55,630 nucleotides of DNA from Willaertia magna (taxonomy: Eukaryota > Heterolobosea > Eutetramitea > Acrasida > Naegleriidae), in the NCBI GenBank assembly GCA_902984215.1, contig CADWAF010000437.1, positions 1 through 55,630 of the forward strand, read 5' to 3'. Below, piece after piece: positions 37,787-50,271 of this stretch. The notes under the pieces are model-generated. The model was not told the DNA's origin. It did no database searches and saw only the letters and a program-made list of their open reading frames with translations. Each line of letters begins with the position of its first letter. Position 1 is the stretch's first letter. The position numbers and the translations under genes were made by a program.

Positions 37787-40700
37787 ATGGAAAAGAGATT
37801 ATCGGTAACAGAAGAAACTGATGATATAATAACGGATGACACTAGTAGCTCTTTTTCAGATAATTCGGAAATTGATGATGAAAGACAGCTTCCAGTAACA
37901 CCAATTAATCAAATAACCATTCCTATTCTTCAAACACCAAATTCAATAAATAATAATTTAATAACAACATCTACAACAACAAATAATAATGATTTAACAT
38001 CAATAAATAGTCCTCCTACAAAATCGGAAGACACCAATTCATTACCTTCTTCTATACCTTTTAATGTAAATACTACGGAATATATACTTTTATTATTTTT
38101 TCATCAATTTAAAGAACAAGCCTCTCAAGTTATTGATGAATTTGCTTTTGAAAATGTAAGAAAATTAATTTTTTAAATTTTTTAATTTACTTATATTTAC
38201 TATAGAAAGTAAATGATAATGTAATTTTGATTGTAAATTCTAAATTATTGAATGAAGCTGCACCAAAAAGTTTAGCAAATTGGAATAATAGTATACATAT
38301 CGGAAATAATCCTTATAATGAATTTCTGTCAAGTTTTTCTTCCAGTCAACCAATTATGGAATTCCCAAAAATTGATCTTTCTTCAGTTTTAGAATCTCCA
38401 AGAACCAATTTAGCAATTTCCCCTGCAACTTCTAGAATAGTTAATCATCCTTTTGAATCACCAATTTCTTCTTTAACGAAAAGTCCTTCTTCAGAATTAT
38501 TATTTTCAAGTATTTCAAGTGAGATATCTACAGTTTCATCTTTTAATAATAGTGGTTCTTCAAATTCAAATGAAGTGAAATCTAAATTTCCAAATCAATC
38601 ATTTGAACAGTTATTGTCAGCATTTGCAACAATTTCAAAACATCATTTAAATTCATTGATTGAAGCTTTAATTGATTGGAGAAAACATTTAGATTGTTCT
38701 CCAAATAAATTTATAAAAGAAAGAGTGAAAGAGAAATTAGTAAATTTATCAAAGAAAGCAACTGTTACAAAACAAGAGGCACTTCTATCTGGTTTTACAG
38801 AAAGAAAAGAGTTGGCTGCCGATTTTGTGTTTTGTATGACATTGTTGTTAGTTTTTGGTTCCGTTAGGCATTCTGAATTATCTTTAAAGAATTATGAACA
38901 AATTGAAGAATTATGTTTAGATAGATTTAAAAAAGCACATACAACAACTAGTGGATTAGAATCTCTATCGGAAAGTAGAAAAAAAGTTTTAGATTTATTT
39001 GCTGAAATTTTAGGAGTTTTAACGACAAAGTGGTTTCAAAAAACTACGGAAAATATTTTAGAACAAGCTACTTCGAGATTAGAGAATAAATATGAATCTG
39101 CTAATTTTATAAGAGCTTTAAAGTATGTAAAGATAAAGTTATCTAAACAACAAGAAGTTAATGAAAGTTTAAATGTTTTAAAGAGGATAAGTGATATTAT
39201 AGGCACGGCTAAGAAATCTGTAATTAAAAGGGCTTGTGCAGAAAGTATAACGAGTATGTTGTCACCCTTAGTTGACCCAGAATATAAAAATTCAGTTGAC
39301 TATAAGGATTGGTTTTCAGTTTTAAAGAATTTATTAAGTATTTCTAAAAAGATGTGTAGAAAGAATTTAGAATATCAACTTGTGGCTTATCCTTTTAGAG
39401 CTTCAGTTTTATGTTTAAATCAAAAAAGTACTTTTATAACACCATTTAAAGAGTTTTTTACGGATGTTATCAAGTTATACAAAGATAAAAGTACAAAGTT
39501 AATGTCACTTGATTGTTTACTTCATGTGCTGGGTTATTTCCTTAAAATTGCCACAGATACAGATGAATCAACCGTAATTGATACATTAACAAAGACTTCT
39601 TCAACAATAATGAATGGAAAGAAAGTTCCGCCTTCCCCTGTATTAGATAATATATATGATGCTACAATTGATATAATTATAATGATTGCCACCAATAGAA
39701 TGGAATATGGTATGAATTTAGTAGTTAAAAATTTAGAATTAGATAATAGTTTAAGTTTTTTACCTGAAACTGTATATATTTCACTTCGTTCATTAACTGC
39801 AATAGCCGATTTAGAAGATATGAAAAAGATTTATTCTCTATATGGAGATGGAAAATCAGAATTTCCTGATTGGGTAAATAAATTATTGGAAAGAACACAA
39901 AGTAGAATTAGTAGTGAGGCAACAGAGGGAGATGATTCAGAAAAGGATTTAGCGTCCTCAATGTCTGTTCGAATGGCTTCACCATTTTCAAGTTACAGAT
40001 CGCTTACTTCTGGTTTGGCAAGTCACTCTTCTTCATTTGCCAATACGATCCTAAACAAAGATCAAAAACTATGGGAAGGATTAGGTATTCATAGATTCCA
40101 ATCACAACTTTCAGATAGATTAAGTGTTATCCTAAGGTATTCGTCGCAAGTTTACGGAAATTTTCTTCAAACAAACCAAGTTAAAGCTTTACATGAAAAT
40201 TTATCTAAAGACAAATATTACAGTTTAAGGGTAGTTGTTTCAGCAATTTCCTTAGTTCCAAGAATTTTACCTAGTGACCTTACTAAAAAGGAGTTATGTG
40301 ACATACTATGTAAATTTTTAATACATCAATATGGAGATTTAAGAGATGTTTCATGGGATACAATGATTAGATTAATGGACTTTCATTCAAATTTAAGACC
40401 TGTTTTAATACAATCATTTGCTGAAATGATAATGGGTCTTGATGATTTTAGATTTGATTTACTTAAAGCAGTGTTAAAAAAGTTTATAAGTTTACTTGAA
40501 TTGTGGATTTGTAATCTTACTTCTCCAAATTTACAAGTTTTTGCTCATGTGAAGTTGCCTACTGTTTATGGCAATTTAAAACCAGAAAGTTCAGTTGGTG
40601 TTTATTTTGATCCATCCCCAATAGAAGCAGTTGGTGTTGTTTTATTGTGTAATATAAACCCTTCTATTAGAGTATTTGGATTAAAAACGTTCATGTCAGT

Positions 40701-43700
40701 TAAAAAGATTTTAACGACACTCTGTGAAAAGGATAACAAAGAACCTCCATCAACAGTAGCTGATTTATTGGAAGAATCTGGAATGAGATATATACAAGCT
40801 ATATGGAAAGAAGATAGTATTCCAGATTCATTAGAGAAATTTATTACAAATCCTTCAGTTGCGGTGTATGATTATTTAACGGATTTCCTTAGATATTTGG
40901 GTAAAGATTTATCCATATTTTGTGTGCCAACTTCTCAAATTGCCTTAATTCACATTATTAAGAGGATTTCAAGATTAAATAATTTACTTGATTCAAAAGT
41001 TGCAGTGACAAGTGAAGTGCAACGCATTGTAGAATTATGGAGCCACTTCATAAATTTAGCGTGCTCAATGGGAAGAAGACCTCTTTTTGATCAAGAAGAT
41101 GATTCAACAAGTAGGAATACCATTCTAAGAACACCAAGAATAACTTCTGCCAAACAACTATATGAAATGATTTTCCCTTACCTCAAATCCAATTATGACA
41201 AACAAGCTACGGCCGCTGTGAGTGCTCTTGGTTCAGTACCTGATGAATTATTAGAAATAATGTTGGATAGTATTAAAATTATTGAAAATGAGGCCTATGC
41301 AGCTGATAAACAAAGAAAGAATAGAAAAAGAAAGGATTTATTACGTGTTCAATTAGCTCGTGTTTATTCTAGACTTTCCAGTAATATTCATGACACAACT
41401 ATGAAAGAAAAGGAATTTGTGAAAGAAAAATTTTTATGTTTTATTGAAGAACAAATCCAATACAGTAAAATACCTGGAAATATGTACAGTATAGATCTTC
41501 AATCACTAAGACATCACCTCTTTATAGTGATTGAAAATGTTTCAAGAAAATTATATTATTTTCCTCCTAAACCAGGTTATAGAACGTTTGACAAGAGTTT
41601 TCGAAAAGAGTTATTACTTTTTGTAATACAATGGACAGGATATGGAAAAGCAAGTTCAAAAAGAGAAGAAGAAGAATTAGCAAGTTTAACTTCTACTTTA
41701 GAGAAACTTAAAGACTCTGAAGAGAAAAGAAATATGGGAAATGTTTTTAGAAGAAAATCATCCAGAATGAAAGAAAAGTCTTGTGCTGCAGTTGCCAGTT
41801 TATTATTAGGTGAATTTTTTGAAAATAATATTGACAGCTTGAAGAACTGGAGTTCTTCTACAAGAATGGAAAACAAAAAGAATTTTAGGGCTAACACGAA
41901 TTATGAATCTGATGAGTTTGAGGATGCCTCACAAGATGAGTTGACTACACTTATTTACAAAGAAGGAAGAAGCTCATCAAGGTCTAGTTTTTCCAATTTT
42001 TCATTACTTGACAATGTTTTATTAAGAGGAAATTCTGGTAGTAATGTTAATTTAAAAGAAATGATTTCTGCTTTCGATGATGAACCACTTGGTATAACAA
42101 TTTTCAAATGGATTGATGAAATACTTTGTTCTAAATATGAAACATATAGAGGTAGAGGAATTGAGACTATTGAAAACATTTTAGAATCTAATCCTAGTTT
42201 ACTTGATATATGTATTGATCAATGTTATAATTGTGGTAAAAGAATATCAAAAGGATATTTTGTAGCTATTTGTAATGTTTTTGAAAGATGTGAAATGGTT
42301 TGCTCAATTCCAGTATTATTAACTTTAATTTTATACAAGTCCGTTTCAGAAAAGTTATCTAATAGAAATAATTCGTACAAGTTATTAGGATTTATAAGTC
42401 AACGTTTCTTTGCATCTGATGTTGAATCTGGTAATTATCCTTACTTTATTTCCAGTGGGTTGAGTGATCAATATTGTTCAAGACAAATTTTACTAGCCCA
42501 GAAACTGTCACGCGACCACCCACAATATGCGTATGGAGTATTGGAAGAAGTTTATAAAAGATTAGCGTATTTATCATCTACTGACCAAAGAGGTTTACTT
42601 AATACTTTAATTGCTTGGATACCCTACCTTAATTTAGATGAAGAAGCGATTAAAGCATTTAGGGTAGATGATGAACAAAGAACAACTTCTGAAAGTAAAA
42701 GAATTTTAGATATTCTTTTTGAGATTACAAAAACGTATTCGTTAGACTTTCCAAAAGAATGTGAAGAAATGTGGATGAAATTATCTTCAAGTGATTCCAC
42801 TAACTTTAGAAAGATAATTATATATCTTACAGAAAGGGGTGTACATTTTGTTGCTGACCAAACACATTATAGAACTATGTTTGGCATTTCACAAAAGATT
42901 GCGTATTATTGTGCTTGTGCTGGACCTCAACAGGTAGTCGACTCGTTAATTGAATTTATACAAAAAGCAAGAGATGATCCACCAGTTGTTGGACATTTAA
43001 GAGATTCAATACCTAGTATGATGGAATACACACCAATAAGTAATCAAACCCTCCCTGCTAGATCAGATATTGTTTTAATTCTATTAAGTGAGGTTGCTTA
43101 TGCACATCCTCAAGTATTTGCAAAACATTTACCTTTATTATTACAATATATGTTTATTAGAATGGATCACAAGATTAGAACAGTTTCATATAATGCAAAA
43201 TTACTTTTGGTACATTTAATTCACACTTTTGTTGTAAATCAATTACCGCATAATGGTGGAACAATCGAGCAGAATCAACAACTTTCTGATGCTAAAGAAT
43301 TAATACTTTTCTTAACAGAATGTAAAATGGATCAATATTTGTGGATAAGAGATAACATTACAATAGATGAAGCAAGCTTAAGGCATATATCTACAAGTGC
43401 AGTTAATACTTTCTTTAACGAAGACACAGATAATGACAATGAATCAAATGCTGACGATACAGAAGTTGAAATGTTAGGTGAAACTATGAATGGTTCAATA
43501 CTTTCAGATAATTTCAATAATAATAGTACTGTTAGTATTAATGTGAAACAAATGACTTCCCTCGTTAAGCGTGTAGTTAATATCTTTAAGAATGAAGAAA
43601 ATATTAAAGAGATGTGGGGATATGAGGCTTTATTATGGGCAACAAAAAGCTATTCAATACATAATGTAGTTCGTTCTTATCAAATTTATAGAACTTTGAG

Positions 43701-45444
43701 ACCTGAATTAAGACAATCAGATTTAATAAGTATTTTACAAGATTTTACAAAATATTTAGATGACCTTCTAATCAGTGATTCCCTTGCAACCAAATCATCA
43801 CCATCCACAGATAAAACTACAAAAATTGCTGTTGTCGTTGAAATTATTGATACAATAAGGGTCGTAGTAAAGCATATGGACAAACAACGATTAACAATGT
43901 TCCCTCAACTATTTTGGTTGGCAACTTCTATCTTACATACAGATGTAATTCACATTTACGTTCATGGTTTACGATTATTAATCACTTTATTAAAACGTTT
44001 AGATATAGGTGATGAAACTGTTAGAAATATATTAATTGCCAGTAGAACGGAAGCATTAGCACCAACAGTTACTGACGTTCAAGAACTAATACTTAAAGGA
44101 TTATCTAATGAATATTCAGAATCTCTTGCAGTTCAATTATTAGCACACTTTTGTAAAGTAAATTGTGAATTTTTATGTGAATTTGACAGTGGTAACAAAT
44201 TCATTATGAGAAATATTATCGGATTACTTCCTCTATTTTGTATACACATCAATGATGAAAAGAGATTTAAATGTATGAAAATTGCGGCAGATATTGTAAA
44301 TACTTCAGAAGGTACTTTCAAAAGAATATCAAAAGTATTTTCACGTTATTCTAAAGGATATTATGATTCACCTGATAAGTTTTTATTAGATTTTAGAAAA
44401 CCATTTTGTGAGGCCTTCTTCCCTAAATTTGAGAAATATATTTTTGACTTTTGTATTGATTTATTACAATGTGGACCTAAATGTTATCAAAAATCATTAT
44501 TGTCAATACTTCATTCATTATTATTATATGCTAATTCACAAAAGACAAATATTGGAAAGAAAGATGGATTTATTGCTACAACTATATCTATGGTAAAGGA
44601 AAGTGTTTGGCTTGAGGCAACAAAAGTGTTAGATGTCACTTTAAAGAATTGTATTGATAAGAGAAGTAAAGAATCAATTCAATTAAAACATTATCATAAA
44701 AGTGTGACAGAAGCATTAACATGTAGAACATCACCGTGCTTAACAAGTAAATATACATTATCAGAAAAAGCAGGTCCTGGAACAAAACAATGTATTTCAA
44801 CAATTCAAAGTATTCACAAGTATACAACCCAACCAATCAAAGAAAAGGATATTAATTTATTAGATTTATTAGATGAAATACATTATGCACCTGAAACTCC
44901 ACATAATGTAGTAGCCACAACGATAGTTGTTGAACCAACACCAACATTAGGTGTATCAGCACATGATATTGATCAATTAGAGTTTGATTTATCAGGAGAT
45001 GATTCAATTACAGAAGATAGCGTATTATCTACAGAATATTTTGATGGAGAGGCAACTGAAGTTGATTTATTAACTTCAGCAACAAGTAAATATAGATTTA
45101 ATTATGATTTTGAACAAAACCAAGAAGAAGAAGATACTAAGCGCTTAGAAGAACAATTACAGACAATTATGCAAAAAGTTTTATATACTGAACCACCCTT
45201 ACCTTCTAACATTCCCCTAAATATTAACAATAATAATGACTCCAATAGTAACACTCCACCTCCATCTCCTCACAATAATGGTATAGCAAATAATAATAAT
45301 GGTTTAAATAATTCCTCTTTTAATATACGACTGAAAACATCAACTAGTTCATCCACATTGTTAAATGGTATTGGTGGTAGTAGTAATGATTTATCTGGTC
45401 CTAAAAGTATGAATCGTAGATTTACTGTAAATCCAAATAATTAA
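37787..45444 (+). CDS. Furry/Tao3/Mor2 family scaffold protein
   Basis: Exons 37787-38155 and 38206-45444, intron 50 nt (gtaaga...tatag), 2,535 residues. The first exon ends ...FAFEN and the second continues KVNDNVILIV. The body is an alpha-helical HEAT/ARM-type giant with Furry-family blocks: FEQLLSAFATISKHHLNSLIEALIDW, ERKELAADFVFC, DPSPIEAVGVV, RSSFSNFSLLDN, SESKRILDILFEI and RIMEY-like SMMEYTPI. Family members scaffold NDR/LATS kinases with Mob proteins and shape polarised growth and microtubules. The N terminus and last about 150 residues are disordered and rich in Ser, Asn and acidic residues. No kinase partner is in the window. Confidence 0.9.
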
Positions 45445-45507
45445 TGTACAAAAATAATTTATTGTAAAAATATATATTTATTATTTATTGGTAGTGACGA
45501 AAATAAA

Positions 45508-46986
45508 TTACCAATTTATTTTACAATCATAAAATACATTCTTTTCAAATACCATATTATCAAATTGATAATTACAAATCTCTTTCAACTTTTCAATAAT
45601 TCTATTAGATAATTCATCTTGCACAACAAATAAACAAAAATCAAAACCATTAGCAATGGTAACTTTTCTATTACCACTTGTATTTAATCCTTCAACTTTC
45701 TTCCAAATAAAGAGAGATGAACCATTCTTATCTGAATTTGAAATTACACTTTCATCTAAACCTAAAAGCTTACGATTTGTACCACAAGCATAAACTTCAC
45801 CATAATTTGTTACAAAATGAAATTGTTCTTTACCATAAACATTACAAATACCTCTTCCACCATATAAATCTAATACTCTATTCATCATTTCACTTGAATT
45901 ATCAACAATCTCATCATCATCACTACTTGTATTATTATTACTTGTAAATCTCTTTAAATCTTCAGATAATATAAAATTATTTTTAGGTCCACCAACAAAC
46001 ACATTCTCACCTCCTTTCGTTAAAAAGAAAAGATTTGAACAAGAAATATAAATTGAATCAATTATTAAATCTTTAAATAAATCAATTAAAGTCCAATCTT
46101 TTGCATCCATCACATAAGAATAACCTAAATCACCAGTAACATAAACTTTTCCTTCTTTAGTTAAACAAAATGAAGAAAAATATGCACATTGTACATCAAT
46201 TACATCTTTTGGATTATTCTTTAATTCAGTAAAGTAATAACTAATACCATTTTCAATACTTCCTAATTGACTTTGATAACTACATCCAGTTCCATACATT
46301 ATTCCATTTTTAGATAATAAAATACAATGTTGATATCCACATGACATTTTAATAATATCTTTACTTAAATTATTATTTAAATTATTATTTAAATTAGTAT
46401 TATTTGTATTATTATTATTTAAATTAAATTTAATTGGTAAAAATTGACGTAGTGAAGATTCTTGTCCAATTCCACGTTGTCCACATTCATTATCTCCGCC
46501 AGAATAAATAATTCCATTATTATAATCATCACTATTATTATTAACATTATTGTAATCTTCTAATTGTAATAAAATAAATCTCATTCCACAAGAAATATCT
46601 TTAATTTTCTTCTTTTTTAAATCACGCGTTAATTTTAATTTTTTAAAACTTTTAAAATCATCATCTTTAACATCTCTATAACTATTATTTGTTGAATTAT
46701 CAATAAAATCCGTTATTCCAAATGTAAAAACATTTCCTTCATTTGTTAAAATTAAAGAGAAACGTGAACCTGAAATTATTTTTTTAATTTTTGCGTGTTT
46801 TAATTTTTTTGGTAAATCTTCAGAAGAAAAGTGTTTTAAATTTGAATTGATTGTTTTTCGTTCTTGTTTTTGATGATGGTCACCATATTGTTGTTGTTGT
46901 TCTGATTCGCTAATAGGAGGAGTTGGTGGAGTGGAACTTGAATTGTCGTGTTGTTGGTTTGTGGATAAATAGAGATCAAAATGCAT
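45508..46986 (-). CDS. RCC1-repeat protein
   Basis: 492 residues. A polar N terminus (about 60 residues, Gln/Pro/Ser) is followed by RCC1-type blades with Asn insertions: VFTFGITDF, IIYSGGDNECGQRGIGQ, MSCGYQHCILLSKNGIMYGTGCSYQSQLG, VYVTGDLGY, VYACGTNRKLLGLDE. The last about 30 residues (NYQFDNMVFEKNVFYDCKIN) sit where related amoebal proteins often carry a BTB domain, but it is too short to call. Partner unknown. It converges with Furry (63 nt between stops). Confidence 0.8.
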   Translation of the reverse strand: MHFDLYLSTNQQHDNSSSTPPTPPISESEQQQQYGDHHQKQERKTINSNLKHFSSEDLPKKLKHAKIKKIISGSRFSLILTNEGNVFTFGITDFIDNSTNNSYRDVKDDDFKSFKKLKLTRDLKKKKIKDISCGMRFILLQLEDYNNVNNNSDDYNNGIIYSGGDNECGQRGIGQESSLRQFLPIKFNLNNNNTNNTNLNNNLNNNLSKDIIKMSCGYQHCILLSKNGIMYGTGCSYQSQLGSIENGISYYFTELKNNPKDVIDVQCAYFSSFCLTKEGKVYVTGDLGYSYVMDAKDWTLIDLFKDLIIDSIYISCSNLFFLTKGGENVFVGGPKNNFILSEDLKRFTSNNNTSSDDDEIVDNSSEMMNRVLDLYGGRGICNVYGKEQFHFVTNYGEVYACGTNRKLLGLDESVISNSDKNGSSLFIWKKVEGLNTSGNRKVTIANGFDFCLFVVQDELSNRIIEKLKEICNYQFDNMVFEKNVFYDCKINW

Positions 46987-47219
46987 TTTTTTTTTTAATT
47001 TTTTTTTATTTTTTTTTTAGATGAAATTATTTTTTTTTGTAACGATTAAAAGTTGTAATGGGTTGTCAAAGAATTTACTGTGAATTTCAAAGTGGGATAG
47101 CTTGTATTGTTTGTTTTGGTTACTGCACAAGATTTTAAAAAAACAATTAGTAAATATTGTAGTTAAAAATTTGTTAATTGAAGATTAACAATTTATTGTA
47201 ACAATTAAATGTTAGCTTT

Positions 47220-48206
47220 TTAAAGATCTGCATCTCCTCCCCAAACATCTTCTTCAATTCCACATTCATTCTTTCCTCTTAACATCCAGAAGAAACCATT
47301 AATACCCCAAGTAGGTCCCCAAGAATTTTCTAAAATCCAATAAGGAAGTCTTGTCTTTGTGTCAACTCCCCATCCAACTAATTTAACTGCATGACCACCT
47401 AATAAACCACCTGACATATGTTTATAAACACCTGATTTATAAGACATAAAATCCCTATAGACCTCAAATGCAACTTGCAATGGCCCATTAGTAGATAATT
47501 CTTGTTGAATATTATCAATACCTTCAATATTCTTTGGGTGTAAAGCTTTATATAACTTTAATCTGTCACCATTCTTACAGGTATGTGGACAACTTCCAAC
47601 TCTACCATTTCCAGAAGTGTATGGATCACAACTGTCAGTTGGGATACCTTCTTTTTCTAAGAATTCCCATGCGTTATTTAAATAACCACCGTCACAACCA
47701 TAATCACTTGAATCACATTCTAACATGTATTGTGGAGATAAAACAACATTAACTTCACCATTTGATGCAATACAATATCTGTCAGATAAAACTTCAGATG
47801 CAGAGAATGCCCAACATGAACCACATTGTTCTTGGTCACGGCTGTTGATTTGATATTTGTCTTAATTTCAAAATTAAGTAAATAAATATACTTACATTGG
47901 ATGGATACAGTGAGGCCATTGAGTTCTTGCGTCAAAACTATCAGCTGCTTGATATCCCTTTAATAACTTATTAACTTTTGGAATTCTATTAGTTTCTCTT
48001 TGAATTAACATTGTACCTAATAATTTTCTAACATCTTTAATTGTTTTATTTGCAAATTGTGGATAGATAGTTGCTTGCCATGTTGCACGAGGATGGTCAT
48101 TAATCATTTGAACTAAATCGTGGTCATGGACTGGTGAATTTAAGTAAGTTGCACTTGCAACACTTAATATTGCTAATAATACTGTCACAAGAATGATTTG
48201 TTTCAT
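47220..48206 (-). CDS. Cathepsin B-like cysteine protease (C1A)
   Basis: Exons 48206-47896 and 47841-47220 (minus), 54-nt intron, 310 residues. Signal peptide (IILVTVLLAILSVASA), propeptide with HPRATWQATIYPQF, then mature enzyme DQEQCGSCWAFSASEVLSDR. Splicing restores Q107 (oxyanion) and C113 (nucleophile); H254 is in GGHAVKLVGWG and N266 in ENSWGPTWG. The region where cathepsin B has its His-His occluding loop is shortened to DPYTSGNGRVGSCPHTC, so endopeptidase rather than dipeptidyl-carboxypeptidase action is likely. Role: lysosomal or secreted protein digestion. Confidence 0.93.
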
Positions 48207-48573
48207 TTTGTTTTTTTTGATAGTGATAGTGCATAGTCCTTTAAAATTTTGATTATTTATAGTCTAAAAGTGTTGTTGTAAGTCGGATATACAACTCCGT
48301 TAGGAGGAGTTTACAATGACTAGGGATAATTTTTCGCCAACGGAATGGATAAAAAAAGTCAAACGGAGGTCACAAAGGAGCACCTTATTTTTTACAATAC
48401 AATGAAATTACCAAAAAAATAAACTTACATTTATTTAAACAAGCTTGTGATACAATTCTTCCATAATACACAACGCCAACCACAAACAATACATTAATCA
48501 ACCAGTCGTAAGTCATTCATAAAATCCCATGTTTTAGAATGCACCATTTTCCTACATTTTCACAATATTAAAC
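48207..48573. other. Upstream region of cathepsin B gene
   Basis: 367 nt without an ORF. Near the gene a GC-richer part (48280-48390) contains a hairpin aactcc/ggagtt (48292-48310) and other gga/tcc strings; the rest is AT-rich. It should hold the protease promoter; no factor site is identified. Confidence 0.4.
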
Positions 48574-49626
48574 TCATTTCTTAAATTTACATAATGGAAA
48601 CATCCATTCCAACTATTATTATTTTAAACGTTATTGTAACAATATTATTTTAAATATTATTTCAACAATATTACTTACAAACATTCGATGTTCTAATTCA
48701 CTCATTTGTGGATTTAATGGTCTATCTAAAGAAGAAGAAGAAATATTTTTTAAATTATCAAATAAATGAAATGGATTTTCTTTTTGTTTAGTAATTTTCT
48801 GTTTTAATTTCCATTCCTCAAATGTTAATTCATCTAAATCTTCATCTTCACTTGTTCCTTCTTCTTCTAAACTATCATTTAATTCATATAAAATATCAGA
48901 AAAGTCATATTTATTCTTTTTAGATAATGAAGAAGGTTTATTATTATTAGTGGAATATTGTTCTTCTTTTTCGTTTTTTGGTTGAAAGAAATAGGAATGA
49001 AGAGAAGAAGAAGATTCTTTGTTTTGTTGTTTTTCTTGTTTTTGATAGTTGGAAATAAATTGAAAGTCTTGATCCATGTCAAATTTATTATTTTCCTTAT
49101 TTTCTTGAGATTCAACAATTTGTTCTTCTAGTTCGCTGTCTTGTTTTTTTGCTATTAAGGTAGAAGTATCATTTTCTTGTTTTGTTAAGTTTTTCTTCTT
49201 TTCGTTTATTATTGTTGGTTTGTCAATAGTAGTTGTTGTTATTGTTGTGTTTTGTGATATAGTTGTTAATTTATTTTTAGTTGAAGGGATATTCCAATTG
49301 GTATAATCGGGTATTTCGTCATCCTCTTCTTCATAATTATTTTCAATTTCTTCTTCATTTTCTTCTTCAATAATTTCTTCTAATTTTACGCTTGAAGTAT
49401 TCATTTCTGTATTTTCGTTTTTTTCTTTAAATTCGGAAATAGTTATTAATTTATTATTGTCATTGTTATTATTAACACTAGCTGTTGTTGTTGCAGTTGA
49501 CATTTTTGAAAAGGTCCAATTAGTGTAATCGGGAATGTCAATTTCCTCATCCTCTTGCTGTTCTTCAAAATTTTCTTCTTGTTGAATTAAAAGTTCTTCT
49601 TCCTTACTGTTGTTATTTCTACTCAT
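48574..49626 (-). CDS. Unrecognised acidic protein with DYTNW repeats
   Basis: Two-exon model, 49626-48679 and 48612-48574 (minus), 66-nt intron with GTAAGT donor, 328 residues. The spliced end reads SELEHRMF-LEWMFPLCKFKK. Without splicing it would end NIVEIIFKIILLQ. Two exact IPDYTNW motifs sit near residues 30 and 107, each after a Glu-rich run. Otherwise Glu, Asn, Gln and Ser dominate, with a cluster DELTFEEWKLKQK near the C terminus. No domain is recognised and function is unknown. Confidence 0.6.
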
Positions 49627-49799
49627 TTTTTGTGTTACAAACTAAACCCTTAATTTTTGGTTTTTTAAAAAGTTGTTTGCATTTTTGATTTTGTAAATTG
49701 CGCTTAACGCACGTTCTTCTAGGAATAGATCGCTTTGATAAAGATAATACTTAAGCTATTTCTTTGATTTTCTGAAGTTTTAAAAAAATAAAAGACGAT

Positions 49800-50219
49800 A
49801 TGTACAATAGTAATTCGTTGCTTGCTGCTAATATTTTAACTGGTGTTTCTTTTCTTGTGCACACGTTTGTTGGAGATGGTGATGTTCGTGAAATAGAACC
49901 ACAAATGGACAAAGATAATAAAGAAGCATTTAACCTGAAAAGAGAGAAGTGGACACAAACTAGATGTGGTTGGCATTGGATTTCAACAGAATTGTTATTA
50001 GCTACTGTTGGATTGTATGTGTTGAATTGTACCAACAAATTTGAGGGACATGAAAACTTTTTAAAGAAACTAATGTCAACTTGTTTTTTCTCATGTTCTG
50101 CTGCTTGGTTGACCACTATCGCTGTTTCAAAGCCATTTCCACAAAGATTTTTAAAATTAGCTCAATATGGTTTACTTGCAGTAATTGGAGGATTAATTAA
50201 TAATTCAATTGATAACTAA
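49800..50219 (+). CDS. Small four-helix membrane protein
   Basis: 139 residues. Four hydrophobic segments: LLAANILTGVSFLVHTFVG, WISTELLLATVGLYVLN, LMSTCFFSCSAAWLTTIAV and LAQYGLLAVIGGLI. Between the first two lies a polar loop with HTFVGDGDVREIEP, a phrase reminiscent of small bacterial inner-membrane proteins of this size; that likeness is from memory and not confirmed. Antisense frames here are shadows. Divergent from the acidic DYTNW gene. Confidence 0.65.
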   Translation: MYNSNSLLAANILTGVSFLVHTFVGDGDVREIEPQMDKDNKEAFNLKREKWTQTRCGWHWISTELLLATVGLYVLNCTNKFEGHENFLKKLMSTCFFSCSAAWLTTIAVSKPFPQRFLKLAQYGLLAVIGGLINNSIDN

Positions 50220-50271
50220 TTTATTATTACTTCAACATCTCACAAAAGTTAAATAAATTGTAAATATATAA

